NCBI GenBank assembly: GCA_905221605.1
Contig: CAJNDS010002479.1
Coordinates: 955,001-1,019,000, forward strand
Reading direction: 5' to 3'
DNA length: 64,000 nucleotides
Origin: Symbiodinium natans
Taxonomy: Eukaryota > Sar > Dinophyceae > Suessiales > Symbiodiniaceae
Positions within the stretch are counted from its first letter, which is position 1, and every line of letters begins with the position of its first letter. This document shows positions 19,870 to 32,100 of this stretch, in pieces. A model generated the notes under the pieces. It did no database searches. It saw only the letters and a list, made by a program, of their open reading frames with translations, and had not been told where the DNA came from. The position numbers and the translations under genes were made by a program.

Positions 19870-20094
19870 GCTTCAGAAGGGAGCTCCATAAGCTAAGGTC
19901 GCTGGAAAAGTAGTGTTTAGGAATCAGGGTTGAAGGTGTTTCGGGTATACAGTAGAAAGCATAAGGCCAGAGCTCATCGCACCGTTCTGAAACCCTATGT
20001 GAGTTCCTAAGTCACGAAACCTTGCGAAGAAGTTGTTCCTGTGGTCCTTCCTTGGCCATCGTTTTTCGCCGGCGCCTGCGGCTTGCGCGGCGTC
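19870..20094 (+). promoter_or_regulatory. Short intergenic gap between genes A and B
   Basis: 225 bp from the TAA of gene A to the ATG of gene B. No TATA box or polyadenylation signal is evident. AG dinucleotides near 20030 could serve as a spliced-leader acceptor. The only telomeric-looking piece is weak (gtttaggaatcagggttg near 19914). Confidence 0.4.
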
Positions 20095-20139
20095 ATGGCC
20101 CGAGACGATGGGATCTCCGTTGACGAGGCTTTCAAGCAG
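20095..20139 (+). CDS. Gene B exon 1 with start codon
   Basis: MARDDGISVDEAFKQ. The SVDEAFKQ-VGVGAG junction mirrors the (S/T)VDEAxxxxGFG start of SVOP-like transporters. Donor CAG/GCCTGC; a GTAAGG at 20154 is also possible but gives the wrong phase for exon 2. The ATG is 225 bp after the gene A stop. Confidence 0.65.
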
Positions 20140-23100
20140 GCCTGCCGGAAACTGTAAGGGTTCAGGGTTGGGGTTTAGGGTATAGGGCTTAGGGCTTAGG
20201 GCTTAGGATTTAGGACCTAAACCCTTAACCCTTGAGCATGCTTAAACCTGAAGCCCGACACCCTTGAACCTTACTTCGTCGTGTTGCTTGGAAGTCCAGT
20301 GGTACTCATTTGTGCGGGAGTTCTGAGTTACTTTACAAATATGGAACCCTAAGGGTCCATGTACCTTATTATTATATACTTAGACCCAAAAGTCCTTATA
20401 TAGGAAGTACTTTAAGGCCCAAGTATTCCATAATTAGGTACATGGACCCTTAGGGGAAACTATGGATACCTGACTCCCAAGATTTCGACTCACGTGCGGG
20501 ATTTTGATTCGGGATAACTCTTCTCCCACCACAAAACAAGCATACGTAAACCCAAGAAATCCCTAAGCCCTAAAGGTTGTGCTGCTTTCGGTACCCTTGT
20601 AGAGAGCCCCCTAAACCCTAAACCCTAAAAATAAATTAAACCCTAAACCCCATAAAGGTCAGGTTTCCCATGATATTGTGGCCTTCTCAAGGGAATGCAG
20701 CTTCTATTCTATACTACAAGGAGGGTTTAGGGTTTAGGGTTAGGATCTTACTATCCCAGTTCAGGCCCCTTATAATTCTACTCGTAACTTGAGGGCGGGG
20801 AGCTTGTTGCAGAGCTTTTTGCCTTCTGGGCTGTTTGGGGTTTAGGGTTTAAGGTTTAGGGTTCGGGTTTCGAGCTTAGGGTTTAGGGTTTAGGGTTCAG
20901 GGTCTAGGGTCTAGGGTCTAGGGTCTAAGGGTTTAGGTTTTTGGGGTTTAGGGTTTAGGGTTTAGGGTTTAGGGTTTAGGGTTTAGGGTTTAGGGTTTAG
21001 GGTTTAGGGTTTAGGGTTTAGGGTTTAGGGGTCATGATTCATCTCTGGCTCCGGCAGGTTGTATCCCTCAACGCTCAGAGGGCTTTCCCCGGTGTTGGGC
21101 TGTCAGATTTCTACTAGTTGCTGAAGAACCCCAAAAGAATCAAACATACTAATCCCTATACTGCCCTGAATAAGGAAGAGTGTTTTTATTCTTTTGGGGT
21201 TCTTAAGCAGCTAATAGATTTAGAGAGCCCAACAACGCCTAGAACGGGTTTAGGGTTTGGGGGCTTAGGGTTTAGGGTCTTAAGATGTTAGGGTTTGGGG
21301 TTTGGGGCTATTGGGGTTTAGGGTTTAGGGTTTAAACGTACCTCATGTTTAGAATCATGACCGCTGGCGAGTTTCTGGACTACGCCCTAAGCTCTACACC
21401 TTAGTCGCTAAACCTAAGCATGGACGTTGAAATACATACATCCTTTTTGGGGGGTCGCCCTGGTATAGTAGTGTAAGCTCTCGTTGGCTATTGTGCAGTT
21501 TTAGAGCAATCCCCTATACAATTCTGGCCAAGGGAGCTTCCTAGGCAGGCCCTCCACCATGCAGCTTCGGAGGTCAGAAGAGATCCGGTGCATTCGGTGA
21601 GATATGGCCGTCAGCGACTCTACAGTCATTGACAGACTTGTAAAGGTAACATGTACGGCTGGCGAATTTTGGGGTCTCAGGTTTAGGGTCTAGGGTTTGG
21701 GGTTTTGGGTTTAGGGTTTATCGAGCCCTCAACACCAACAAGCCCCAACACAAATTGCAGCCTTCTTGAGGTCCTAAACTATGAACGCCACACCCCAAAC
21801 CCTAAACCCAAAGTCCCCCAACCCGAAAATCTTAAACCCTAAGCCCTAAACCCGAAACAGGTGGGAGTTGGCGCAGGGAGCTGGCTTTTGGTTTTCCTCG
21901 CCGGCGCGTGGCTTGTCTGCAGGTCTTCATTCCTTCTGCTTGGCGGGTTGGGGTTCAGGTTCAGGGTTTGGGGTTTGGGTCTTGGGGTTTAGAGGGTTCA
22001 GGGGGCTTTGCCGGATTGAGTAGTTTTTAGGGCTGTGGGATTTGCGCTTTAAGTGTTCGGGTTTTGGGCGTTGGGGGGGTGTAGGTGTTATTCGGTGTTG
22101 GAGGTTTAGGGGACCTACTTTACGCGCTTATGTCGAACAGTGCTCAGTCGGGTACATCACTATGCTTTGTGGTACTTTACCGTAGCTTTAGATCCTTACC
22201 TTTTTTGGGTTTATTGGGTTTCTTAGTAAGGCAGCTAAACGTTTAATTTATAGCTACCCTCCTGAGTGCAGCCAAGTATGCATCCCAGTTTCAAAAGCTG
22301 ACTTATCACATGTTTGTATGCTAAGAGCCCTAAGAGCCCGGGCTTCGATTGCGACATCAGCTGACACGAACCTTGAGCCTCTTCAACCGATTGAACCTTC
22401 AGGTTTCAATGTCTAAAGTCTAAGCTTTAAGGAAGCCCGAAACCCGAAACCCGAAACCCGAAACCCCAAACCCGAGACCCGAAACCCGAAACCCTAAACC
22501 CTAAACCCTAAACCTAAACCCTAAACCCTAATCCCTAAACCCTAACCCTTAGCCCTTCAAGTCGCAGCTGAGGACCTTCTCTGCTTACGCAGCCGAGCAA
22601 GGCTTCATTGCGCCGCCTGGCCATCAACTGTATATGTTTAGGGTTTAGGGTTTAGGGTTTAGGGTTTAGGGTTTAGGGTTTAGGGTTTAGGGTTAGGGTT
22701 TAGGGTTTGCTAAGTAGCTGGGTAGGCAGACTCTCAACCCTTTTGGGTACACATAACCCTACCATACTTAGAAGGTTAAGGCTTTTTGTTGTAAAAAACC
22801 AAAACCCCAAATTCCAAAAACCCTATGAGCCCTACACCCTGAACCCTAAGCCCTACACCCTGGACCCTAAACCCTTTTCCCTTTTCCCCAAACCCTAAAC
22901 CCTCCTCCTAAGAGCAGGTATGGAGTCCACCCCCTGGAGCGCACGTTGGGCCTGCACGCGTCGGAGATCGTCTTCCTGGAGCAGGCCCCGGAAACCTTCT
23001 GCGGAGGGTTCAAGGGCCGTCTCATGGGGACGTAAGAAATGGGGGGCGCAAGCAATTGGAACCATTCGGCCCCATTTGGTCCCAAATGGGATGGTTTTGA

Positions 23101-26100
23101 AGATGCTATTTGGGGTTCGGAATCCTGCGCGCTCGGAGTTTGTTGCCTGAATCTAGAATCTCTTGGGCTATGGAGTAGAGGCAAGCTTCCGGCAATGTGG
23201 ATGCGGCAATGAGTGCGACATTTTCCAAAAGCGCCCAAAACAGCCCAAAAGCGCCCAAAACTGCCCAATTCGGCATTTTTGGCAAACGCCCCGGCCGCCA
23301 GGGTTTTTTCCCATTCACTCACGGCTTGCCGTTGCAGCTCTGTCAAGCTACAAGCCCCCTCCTAGCATCAGATCCCCTGTTCGTCTCAGCCTCTGTGATT
23401 TCAGGAGGCTTAAGCCCCCATTTCTTAAGCCCCCACCTGCCTTTCCTTAACGGGTATTCCTTTGTCGTAGTTGGGTAACATTTTACATTTTTAAGGGTAC
23501 TTAAACCCAATAAGGAATAAACTTTTAAAATTTTAATACTATCCCAACCATGAACTAGATTCCCCTATGGTCCCTTCACAATTATACTATAGAAATTCCC
23601 AAACCCCATTCAAAGTCTTACGGCCCCTATTTTATTGGCTTTGGGCTGGAGGGTTTTAGAGGTTTTTTGTTTTTTTTTGGGGGGGGGGGGGGGGGTGGGG
23701 GTGGGGGTTTAGAGGGTTTTATAGGGCCTTATAGTGCCTTTTGGGGTTTATCGGGTTTTTCGGGTTTTATACAGTTATGTAGTTTCGCGTTTACGGATTG
23801 GGTTTCTGGTTCATCGGTTTATGGTTTACCTTGTTTTGTGTTTGAGAGTTGAAAAGGTCTCGGTTAGGGTTGCAGGTTTAGCAATTTGAAGCTTCCTCCG
23901 TGCCATTTGAAGCCCATGAAAAACCTAGCTTTGAAGGCTTAGGGGTTTGGGGAGAATATGGTTTAGGGGGGTCTGGGTTGAACCCTAAACCCTAAACCCT
24001 AAACCCTAAACCCTAAACCCTAAATCTCTTCAGAGCTGCCGGTCTTGCGTTGCCTTGGGTTTATAGGGTTCCGAAGGGAGGGGTTGCATGGGGGGGGGTA
24101 GAATAGTGGTGGCCGGGCACCAGGGTTTCTTGGAGGATAGGGAGACTCAGAAGGTAGGTTTAGGGTTTAGGGTTATGGGGTTTCTGGGGTTTGTGGCGTT
24201 TCCGGGGTTCAAGGACATGGTGAGTCCCCGAAATATCAGGGGCCGCCCTTAGAATGGCAAAAGGGGCAAGGAAATAAACCAATGTAGGGTTGCTACTTGC
24301 CCTCAAAATAGCCCTATTTAAAATAAGCCGCTTACCAAGTCCCCCCTGATCCTCCCAGTTCCCTTCTAGAGTTTATCCTAAACCCTGACCCCTGAACCCT
24401 AAACCCTAAACCCTAAACCCTAAACCAGACTCGGATGTAGGATGCCGGGTGGGAACCCCTATATCGCAATCGTTGCTTCGAGGCTCCTGGTCAGGAGGGG
24501 ATTACAAGAAACCCTGCACCCTGTAGACCCTAAACCCTCAACCCTAAACCATACACCCCCAAACCCCTGAACCTCGAACCCGAACCCTGAAAGCATGCTG
24601 CGAGCTAAGCCTCCAAGAATTTAGGCTTTAGGGTTTAGGGTTTAGGGTTTATGTTGTTAGCCCTGAAAGCCGATATAAGCCCAACCCTCTCCGAGGCTGT
24701 CCTCGGTGGACAGATCCTTGGGCCAGCCTTGCTGCTGCACTTGGGTTTAGGGGTTAGGATTTTAGGGTTTAGGGTTTAGGGTTTATATACATAGGGTTTA
24801 GGGCACCTAATCCTTGGTAGCCCAGTGGTACCCTACTTACGAGGGTAGCCAAGTACCCGAAAGGGTACCAGGGGCAAGAGTTAGATCAGCCCTGAACCTT
24901 ACACCTTACACCCTAGAACCTAAACCCTAAACGCCTAAACCCTAAACCCTAAACGCCTAAACCCTAAATCCTAAACCCTAAACCCAAAACTCCCCCGCCC
25001 TTACCCCCCCTGACCTACCCTTCCGACCTACCCTTCCTGAGACAAGAGGTTCCCCGAAACCTCAAAGGCTGTTCACACTGGACCCAGAGCTTGCACACCC
25101 AAACCTAGGGCTCAGTGTGTAGGGTTTCGGGCTGAGGGCGGGCTTAGGGCTTCAAGCCCTCATGCCGCCCCATGTAACTTTGCCACCTCAATTTTTGGTA
25201 TGCTCTTGGGATCTGTTGGCTATGACTAGACATCCTACGCCCTAAAACCTGAACCCTAAACCTTACACCCTAGACCCGAAGAAGCATCTTTCACCTAGGA
25301 GAATGCTTCCATAGATTTCAAGGTGGCCAACCTCGGGGCTTGAACCTTTAGAGGGTGAAAGACTCAAGCCCCAACTCCTGCTTGGGGGGTTTAGGGTTTA
25401 GGGTTTAGGGTTTAGGGTTTAGGGTGTAGGGTGTAGGGTGTAGGGTTTAGGGTTTAGGGTTTAGGGGCCCAACGCCCAACGCCCAACGCCCAACGCCCGC
25501 TGCTCAGATCTTCTGGGGCCGCCTGGCGGATCGCCGGGGCCGGCGCCCCGCTTTGCTGGGCAGCGCTGGAATGGTGCTAGGCCGCCGAGGGGTAGGGTTT
25601 GGGGTTTAGGGTTTAGGGAGGGTTTAGGGTTTAGGGTTTAGGGTTTAGGGTTTAGGTTTAGGGTTTAGGGTTTAGGGTTTAGGGTTTAGGGTTTAGGGTT
25701 TAGGGTTTAGGGTTTAGGGTTTAGGGTTTGGGTTAGGGCTTAGGGTTTTAGGGTTTCAGGGTTTGTGGGATCATAGCGATCATAGGCGGTGATCATAGGG
25801 TTTACAGGGTTTTTAGTTTTTAGGGTTTATAGGGTTTCGGGCGCAGGGGTTTTTAGGTGTCTAGCTTTTATAAGGTTTGAAGGGTTTACAGGGCTTTGTT
25901 CGGGGTTGGTTTTTATGGTTTTACAGGTTTATAGGGTATAGAGTGGGTGGGTGGGTGAGCGGCTGCCAGTGGATGGATGGCAGTGGGTGGGTGGGTTTAG
26001 GAGTTAGGGTTTAGGGAGTAGGGTTTAGCGATTAGTGCTTAGGGTGCGAGTGTGGGCCGGTGGGGGGGGGGGGGGGGGGGGGAGGTAACCCAGCCGCAAA

Positions 26101-29100
26101 TACTTGTGCATTACATGTTCCACTTGGTTCGCCGGTAGTCAGAAAAAAGTCCTTCTTCGACGCTAAGTATGAGTAGCAAGTTATCTAAACAAGAAAACAA
26201 CTATCTCCAGAAGTGCTAAGGCTGCAATCCCTCAATCCAGCCTCCTCCTCTTTTCCGTACCAATAAACTCTATAATCCCTAAAGCCTAAACCCTTCGAGG
26301 AGACAGGAAGGACCCTTCAAAGGGACCCTGCCAGTAATGTATGGGCTGTTTTGGTGTTAAACCCATCAACCTCAAAACTTCTGACCCTAAATGATACTAA
26401 GCCTTAAACAAACCTTACATAAATCTAACATCAAGCCTACGTAAACCCTTAAAACCTGAATCAACCCAAAATACCATAAGCCTTCAATAACCCCAATAAC
26501 TCCAAACAAAAACATAACCGACAAATCCTTAAAAAAAAACACCCCAAACCCTAAACCCTAAACACCAAACCCCAAACCCCAAACCCCAAACCCTAAACCC
26601 TAAACCCCAAACCCTAAACCCTAAACCCTAAACTAGAGAGCCTCAGTCTGCGGTCTCCTGACGGCCGTCGCGCAGAACTTCTGGCAGCTTGTGATTGCTG
26701 CCGGGCGTGATGTAGGGGTTCGAAGCTTTAGTTTAGGGTTTAGGGTTTAGGGTTTAGGGTTTAGGGTTTAGGGTTTAGGGTTTAGGGTTTAGGGTTTAGG
26801 GTTTAGGGTTTAGGGCTTGTCGATTTAACATGCGTAGTGTATGGAAAGAGAGACGGACGTCCGAAACCTTCAGCGCAAAAGAGTTCCGTCATGTACATGG
26901 AGCTCTACTTTCTCCCACCCCAGGATGCCACCCAAAGCATCTGTAGGACGCTTAAGTTCTTAAGCGTCGCTAATATTGATAATAGTGTCTGGTAAAGAGA
27001 TTACAGAAAATGTGAGAAACAAAAGACCATGCACTTACACAGTAAATGGCTGTAATTATGTTCCATAATTACCATTTACTTCTAGGTAAGACTAGAAAGT
27101 CGGCTTGCTAAGGCCTTTGGGTGGCTTAGGGGGGCTTACCCCCTCCTGTGGGGTACTCCACACAGAAAAACGCCTTGTTTTGGAGTAATTTTTGGCTCCA
27201 AGCACGATTTAGAAAGGCCAGACAAAGAAAAACGCACTTAAAGAGACCACACACAAAGAAACGCACTGTTTTGGAGTAATTTTTGGCCCCAAGCACGATT
27301 TAGCAAGGCCAGACAAAGAAAAACGCGCTGTTCCCGAGTAAATTTTGGCTCCAGGCATTTGGCTGGCCACGAGCACTCGAGGCTCCATTTTTTGATCCGG
27401 GTTTGACTGGGGCTTAGGGTGGCTACAGAGAAGCCATTTAGCAAGGCCAGACAAGGAAAAACGCGCTGTTCCCGAGTAATTTTTGGCTCCAGGCATTTGG
27501 CTGGCCACGAGCACTCGAGGGTCCATTTTTTGATCCGGGTTTGACTGGGCTTCATTTTTGGCTTCAACCACGATTTAGCAAGGCCAGACAAAGAAAAACG
27601 CGCTGTTCCCGAGTAATTTTTTGCTCCAAGGCCTTTGGCTGGCCACGAGCACTCGAGGGTCCATTTTTTGATCCGGGTTTGACTGGGGCTTAGGGTGGCT
27701 TACCCTCTCCTGGGCTACCCCCACAAGAAGGCCAGAATTTTAGAAAATGAGGGGTAATTTCCGCTATATAAAATCTATTTAAAATTAATTGGGAATCGAG
27801 CCATTTTTCCCGAATCCTGGGGTACCCCCCACGGAGCCTCCCTGGGACCTTCAAAAAAGCTTTCAGCCTCCTTCAGACCTTCGAAAGAGCTTCAGAGAGG
27901 CCACGCAAAGAGAAACGCACTGTTTTGGAGTAATTTTTGGCTTCATTTTTGGCTTCAACCACGATTTAGCAAGGCCAGACAAAGAAAAACGCGCTGTTCC
28001 CGAGTAATTTTTGGCTCCAAGGCCTTTGGCTGGCCACGAGCACTCGAGGGTCCATTTTTTGATCCGGGTTTGACTGGGGCTTAGGGTGGCTTACCCTCTC
28101 CTGGGCTACCCCCACAAGAAAGGCCAGAATTTTCGAAAATGAGGGGGTAATTTCCGCTATATAAAATCTATTTAAAATTAATTGGGAATCGAGCCATTTT
28201 TCCCGAATCCTGGGGTACCCCCCACGGAGCCTCCCTGGGACCTTCAAAAAAGCTTTCAGCCTCCTTCAGACCTTCGAAAGAGCTTCAGAGAGGCCACGCA
28301 AAGAGAAACGCACTGTTTTGGAGTAATTTTTGGCTTCATTTTTGGCTTCAACCACGATTTAGCAAGGCCAGACAAAGAAAAACGCGCTGTTCCCGAGTAA
28401 TTTTTGGCTCCAGGCATTTGGCTGGCCACGAGCACGCTGGGGTCCAAAAAAGGTTTGATGTCAGGGTTTTAGGGCGTTAAATAACTCTTGTATTAGTACT
28501 GACAGTACTGTCTATAGAAATATTAAAGAATATTTGTATACAGACATGCACTTACCTGTAAATGGCTGTAATTATATTCTATAATTACCATTTACCTCTA
28601 GGTAAGACTTAGAAGGTCATTTGTTTACATTCCCGTCAAGGTGTGTTACGCTCCTGTACGTGAGAAGGCTTTAGCTGAGCACTCAGGCTTAAGCTTAAGA
28701 GTTTAGGGTTTAGGGTTTAGGGTTTAGGGTTAATTAGGGTTTAGGGTTTAGGGTTTAGGGTTTAAGAGCTCCTGGTCGAGCAGTTTCTCGTTTAGGCTCG
28801 TCGTTTGGAACATCGAAAAACACCCACCCACCCACCCACCCACCCACCCACCCGGAGTTCCCATAACATTAAGAAGTACAAAGTTTCTTCTTATTATTAG
28901 GATGGCCCACCAACAAATTAATGGGGTTCGCAAGGGTTTAGGGTCTTAAGGGTTTAGGGTCTCAAGGGTTTAGGGCCTCAAGGATTTAGGGTCTCAAGGG
29001 TTTAGGGTCTCAAGGGTTTAGGGTTTAGGGTCTCAAGGGTTTAGGGTCTCAAGGGTTTAGGGTCTCAAGGGTTTAGGGTCTCAAGGGTTTAGGGTCTCCA

Positions 29101-32100
29101 GGATTTAGGGTCTCAAGAGGTTTAGGGTCTCAAGGGTTTAGGGTCTCAAGGGTTTAGGGTCTCCAGGATTTAGGGTCTCAAGGGTTTAGGGTCTCAAGGG
29201 TTTAGGGCCTCAAGGATTTAGGGCCTCAAGGGTTTAGGGTCTCAAGGGTTTAGGGTCTCAAGGGTTTAGGGTCTCAAGGGTTTAGGGTCTCAAGGCCAGG
29301 CCTATGCACACGAAGCCCCGGGCCGATGCCCACGAAGGCCCATGCCCACGAATTCGTGGGCATAGGCCCGGCGGCCCACAAATTCGTGGGCAAAGGGTAC
29401 CCTTTCCGAGGTTACTCTGCGTCTAGGTTTACTGCGATTCGGTGCTACAGGAGATGGGCCCTACACCCGATCCTCCTAGGTTTTCGTGCTTAGGGTTTCG
29501 GGTCCCTAAACCCTAAACCCCTAAGCTCAAGTTATCCCACCCTAAACCCTAAACCCTAAACCCTAAACCCTAAACCCTAAACCCTAAACCCTAAACCCTA
29601 AACCCAAGTTGGCACATGCCTAGGCACAGGCGGGAGTCGGCATTGGCGTCGGGGGTAACTTCCTTTCCCTCGACATCCTCTGCGAGCTCCTGCCGAAGGC
29701 AGGGTGCACGGTTTAGGAATTATAGGGTTTAGGGTTTAGGGTTTGGGGTTGAGGGTTTAGGGTGTAGGGCTTTGATTGTTTTTGGGTGAAGGCGGCAGTA
29801 CATGAATTTAGGCTTAGGGGTTTAGGGCAGGGATGTCCTTGCAAGCTCCTGCCAAAAGCCACAATGACAGGGTTCTCACGCTTCTTGAAAAGGACTCAAA
29901 GGGGTGCATCACAAAATCATTGATAAGTGCTCGGTTTTGTAAAGTGTTTCTTTAGCCCGATCAGCGGCCCAGCAACACGGCTTGACGTGCGGACATTTCC
30001 AAAGAAATCTGTGTCCATCTTTTTTAGCTTTGCCCGGTTTTCCCGTTTTGTTACGGGAGTGAAACCCAGCAAGTTGTGCTACTGGGAAGAAGGGGCCCAG
30101 AATTGAGGTCTAACATAACATTGCCGCAGCTTTCCGGTTCGAGGAAGTTCCCGAAGCCTCCAAGTGAACCCATCGAATCTAAACCGCAAATGCAAAATGA
30201 GGCTCGTTTCGTGACCCTTTTTTAAGATCCCAAACCGAGTACAAGGGCCATATGATGAGGAGCATTTTAAGGGAAAACGTTAGGCCTTTAGGGGTACAGC
30301 CTTAGGGGGGTTACGAGTCTTAATCCCTTGAGCAGTAGGTGCCTCCTCCTTGCACAGGATGCGCGAGGCCCTTTCTGCAATGCTTTGCAGTTCTTCTGGC
30401 CGATCGGAACCTCGGCTTCGGGTGTGTGTTTATGGCTCAGGGTTGGGGCCCTGAGCTCTAAAGAGCCCACAACAGAGAGGCCCCGAAAACCCTAAGCCCT
30501 AAGCCCTAAGCCCTAAACCCTAAACCCTAAACCCTAAACCCTAAACCCAATGTCGAAGCCAACCCGAAGACCCGAAGCCAACCCTAAACGGCGATCATGG
30601 GACAACAGTGTCAGGGCGTTCGGGCTTTAGGGTGCAGGTGTAGTCGTTCTCCTTACGGTTGCCTTATATAGGGTTTAGAGTTTAGGGGGTCGGGTTGAAC
30701 CCTGGGCCCTAAGCCACGCGCTCCATGGACCCCTCAATAATTTTCCCCAACAGCCAACCCGAATCCCTGAATCCCTAAGCCCTAAACCCTGTACAACAAC
30801 CTATGTAATCAGAAGCCTTTGTAATCGAGGTAAGGGACCATATTAAAGCCTTAAAACCCTAAAATCCTAAACCCTAAACCTAAACCTTACAGGCCCTTAA
30901 AACCCAACCCTAGCCACCCCCTCCCCCCCCCCCGCCGCCGTGGTGTTGTTGTGGGTAGGTTTTAGGTTGGTTTTAGAAACCGTAAACAAACCCGAACTCC
31001 TCGCCTCCCCCCGCCCCCATGGTATCCCCCCTCCAACCCCCCCCCCCCCCCTCCCAAGGGGGATGGGAAACCCTAAAGCGACCATGAACTACAAGCGCGA
31101 AACACCATGGGGTGCGTGAATGCTGACGCTAAACCCTTTAAAACCCTAAGCCGCAAGCCTATAACCCTAAACCTATGACCCTCATCTACTCAAGCCCTTT
31201 CATGATTCCTGAACCCTAAACCCGAACCCGTATAAGCCCAAACACAGAGGCAGCATGATTCTGCTGCTCTGCGCTTGGTGCACCCTTGAGCTCTACGGTT
31301 GGCGCTGCTTTGGCTGTTGGAAGGGGGGGGGTTGGGGAGGGGGGTTTTGGGAAGCTTAAACCCTAAACCCTAAACGTTTGGTGCAGGGTTTCATGGTAAA
31401 CAAACAGGTTTAGGCAGGGACTCAGTGCGGAGGCCAACCTAGAAATTTCGGGCTTCAGTACTTCGGGAAAGGCTTTAGGGTTTTGGGGTTTGCGGTGTAA
31501 CGGTTTAGGGTTTGCTCGAGTGTATGGGGGTTCAGGGTCTGGTTTGGGGATGCAGGGTTTCAGAGTGATCGGGTTTAGCTTTCGGGTTTAGGGTTATAGG
31601 GCTTGTAGGTTTCAGGGTTCGGGGTTAGAGGGCTTATGTTTTCGAGCTTTGAGGCTCTGAAAGCCTAAACCCTAAACCCTAAACCCTAAACCCTAAACCC
31701 TAATTTTGGGAAGGGGGCCCCTCTAAACCCTTGACAAACCCAAGACCCTAAACCCAACATCCCAAACCAACAAGCCTTTTTGGCTATTGAAGAAAGGATG
31801 CCCTAAACCCTAAACCCTAAACCCTAAACCCTAAACCCTAAACCCTAAACCCTAAACCCTAAACCCTAAACCCTAACAGGGGGGGAAGAGTTCGTTCCTT
31901 TAGGGCCAGGACCGGGGTCAAGGCTGATGGTTCGGGTTCGATGTATAGGATGGTCGTTTTCGGGGGTTTAGGGTTTAGGGTTTAGGGTTTAGGGTTAGGG
32001 TTTGATGTGTAGGATAGTGGTTTTTTGAGGGTTCAGTGTTTAGGGTTTAGGGCTGGGGTTTCGCGTCCCAATCTTCCAGCCCTCCCACGGGCGCTTCTGT

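Noticed and set aside
22867-23346. 159-codon minus-strand frame
   Set aside because: Antisense to gene B exon 4 and to non-coding intron; no domain recognised.
27180-27200. Possible spliced-leader relic (TTTTTGGCTCCAAG) in the tandem block
   Set aside because: Only partial resemblance to the dinoflagellate SL 3' end (ATTTTGGCTCAAG); it recurs as part of the tandem unit and lacks the rest of the leader.
27209-28447. Frames of 63-120 codons, including an identical 72-codon pair
   Set aside because: They come from the tandem duplication; no codon bias, domain or exon signals, and frames are open on both strands.
29300-29400. CRISPR-like array (regular 16-mer next to a palindrome)
   Set aside because: No unique spacers; eukaryotic repeat context.
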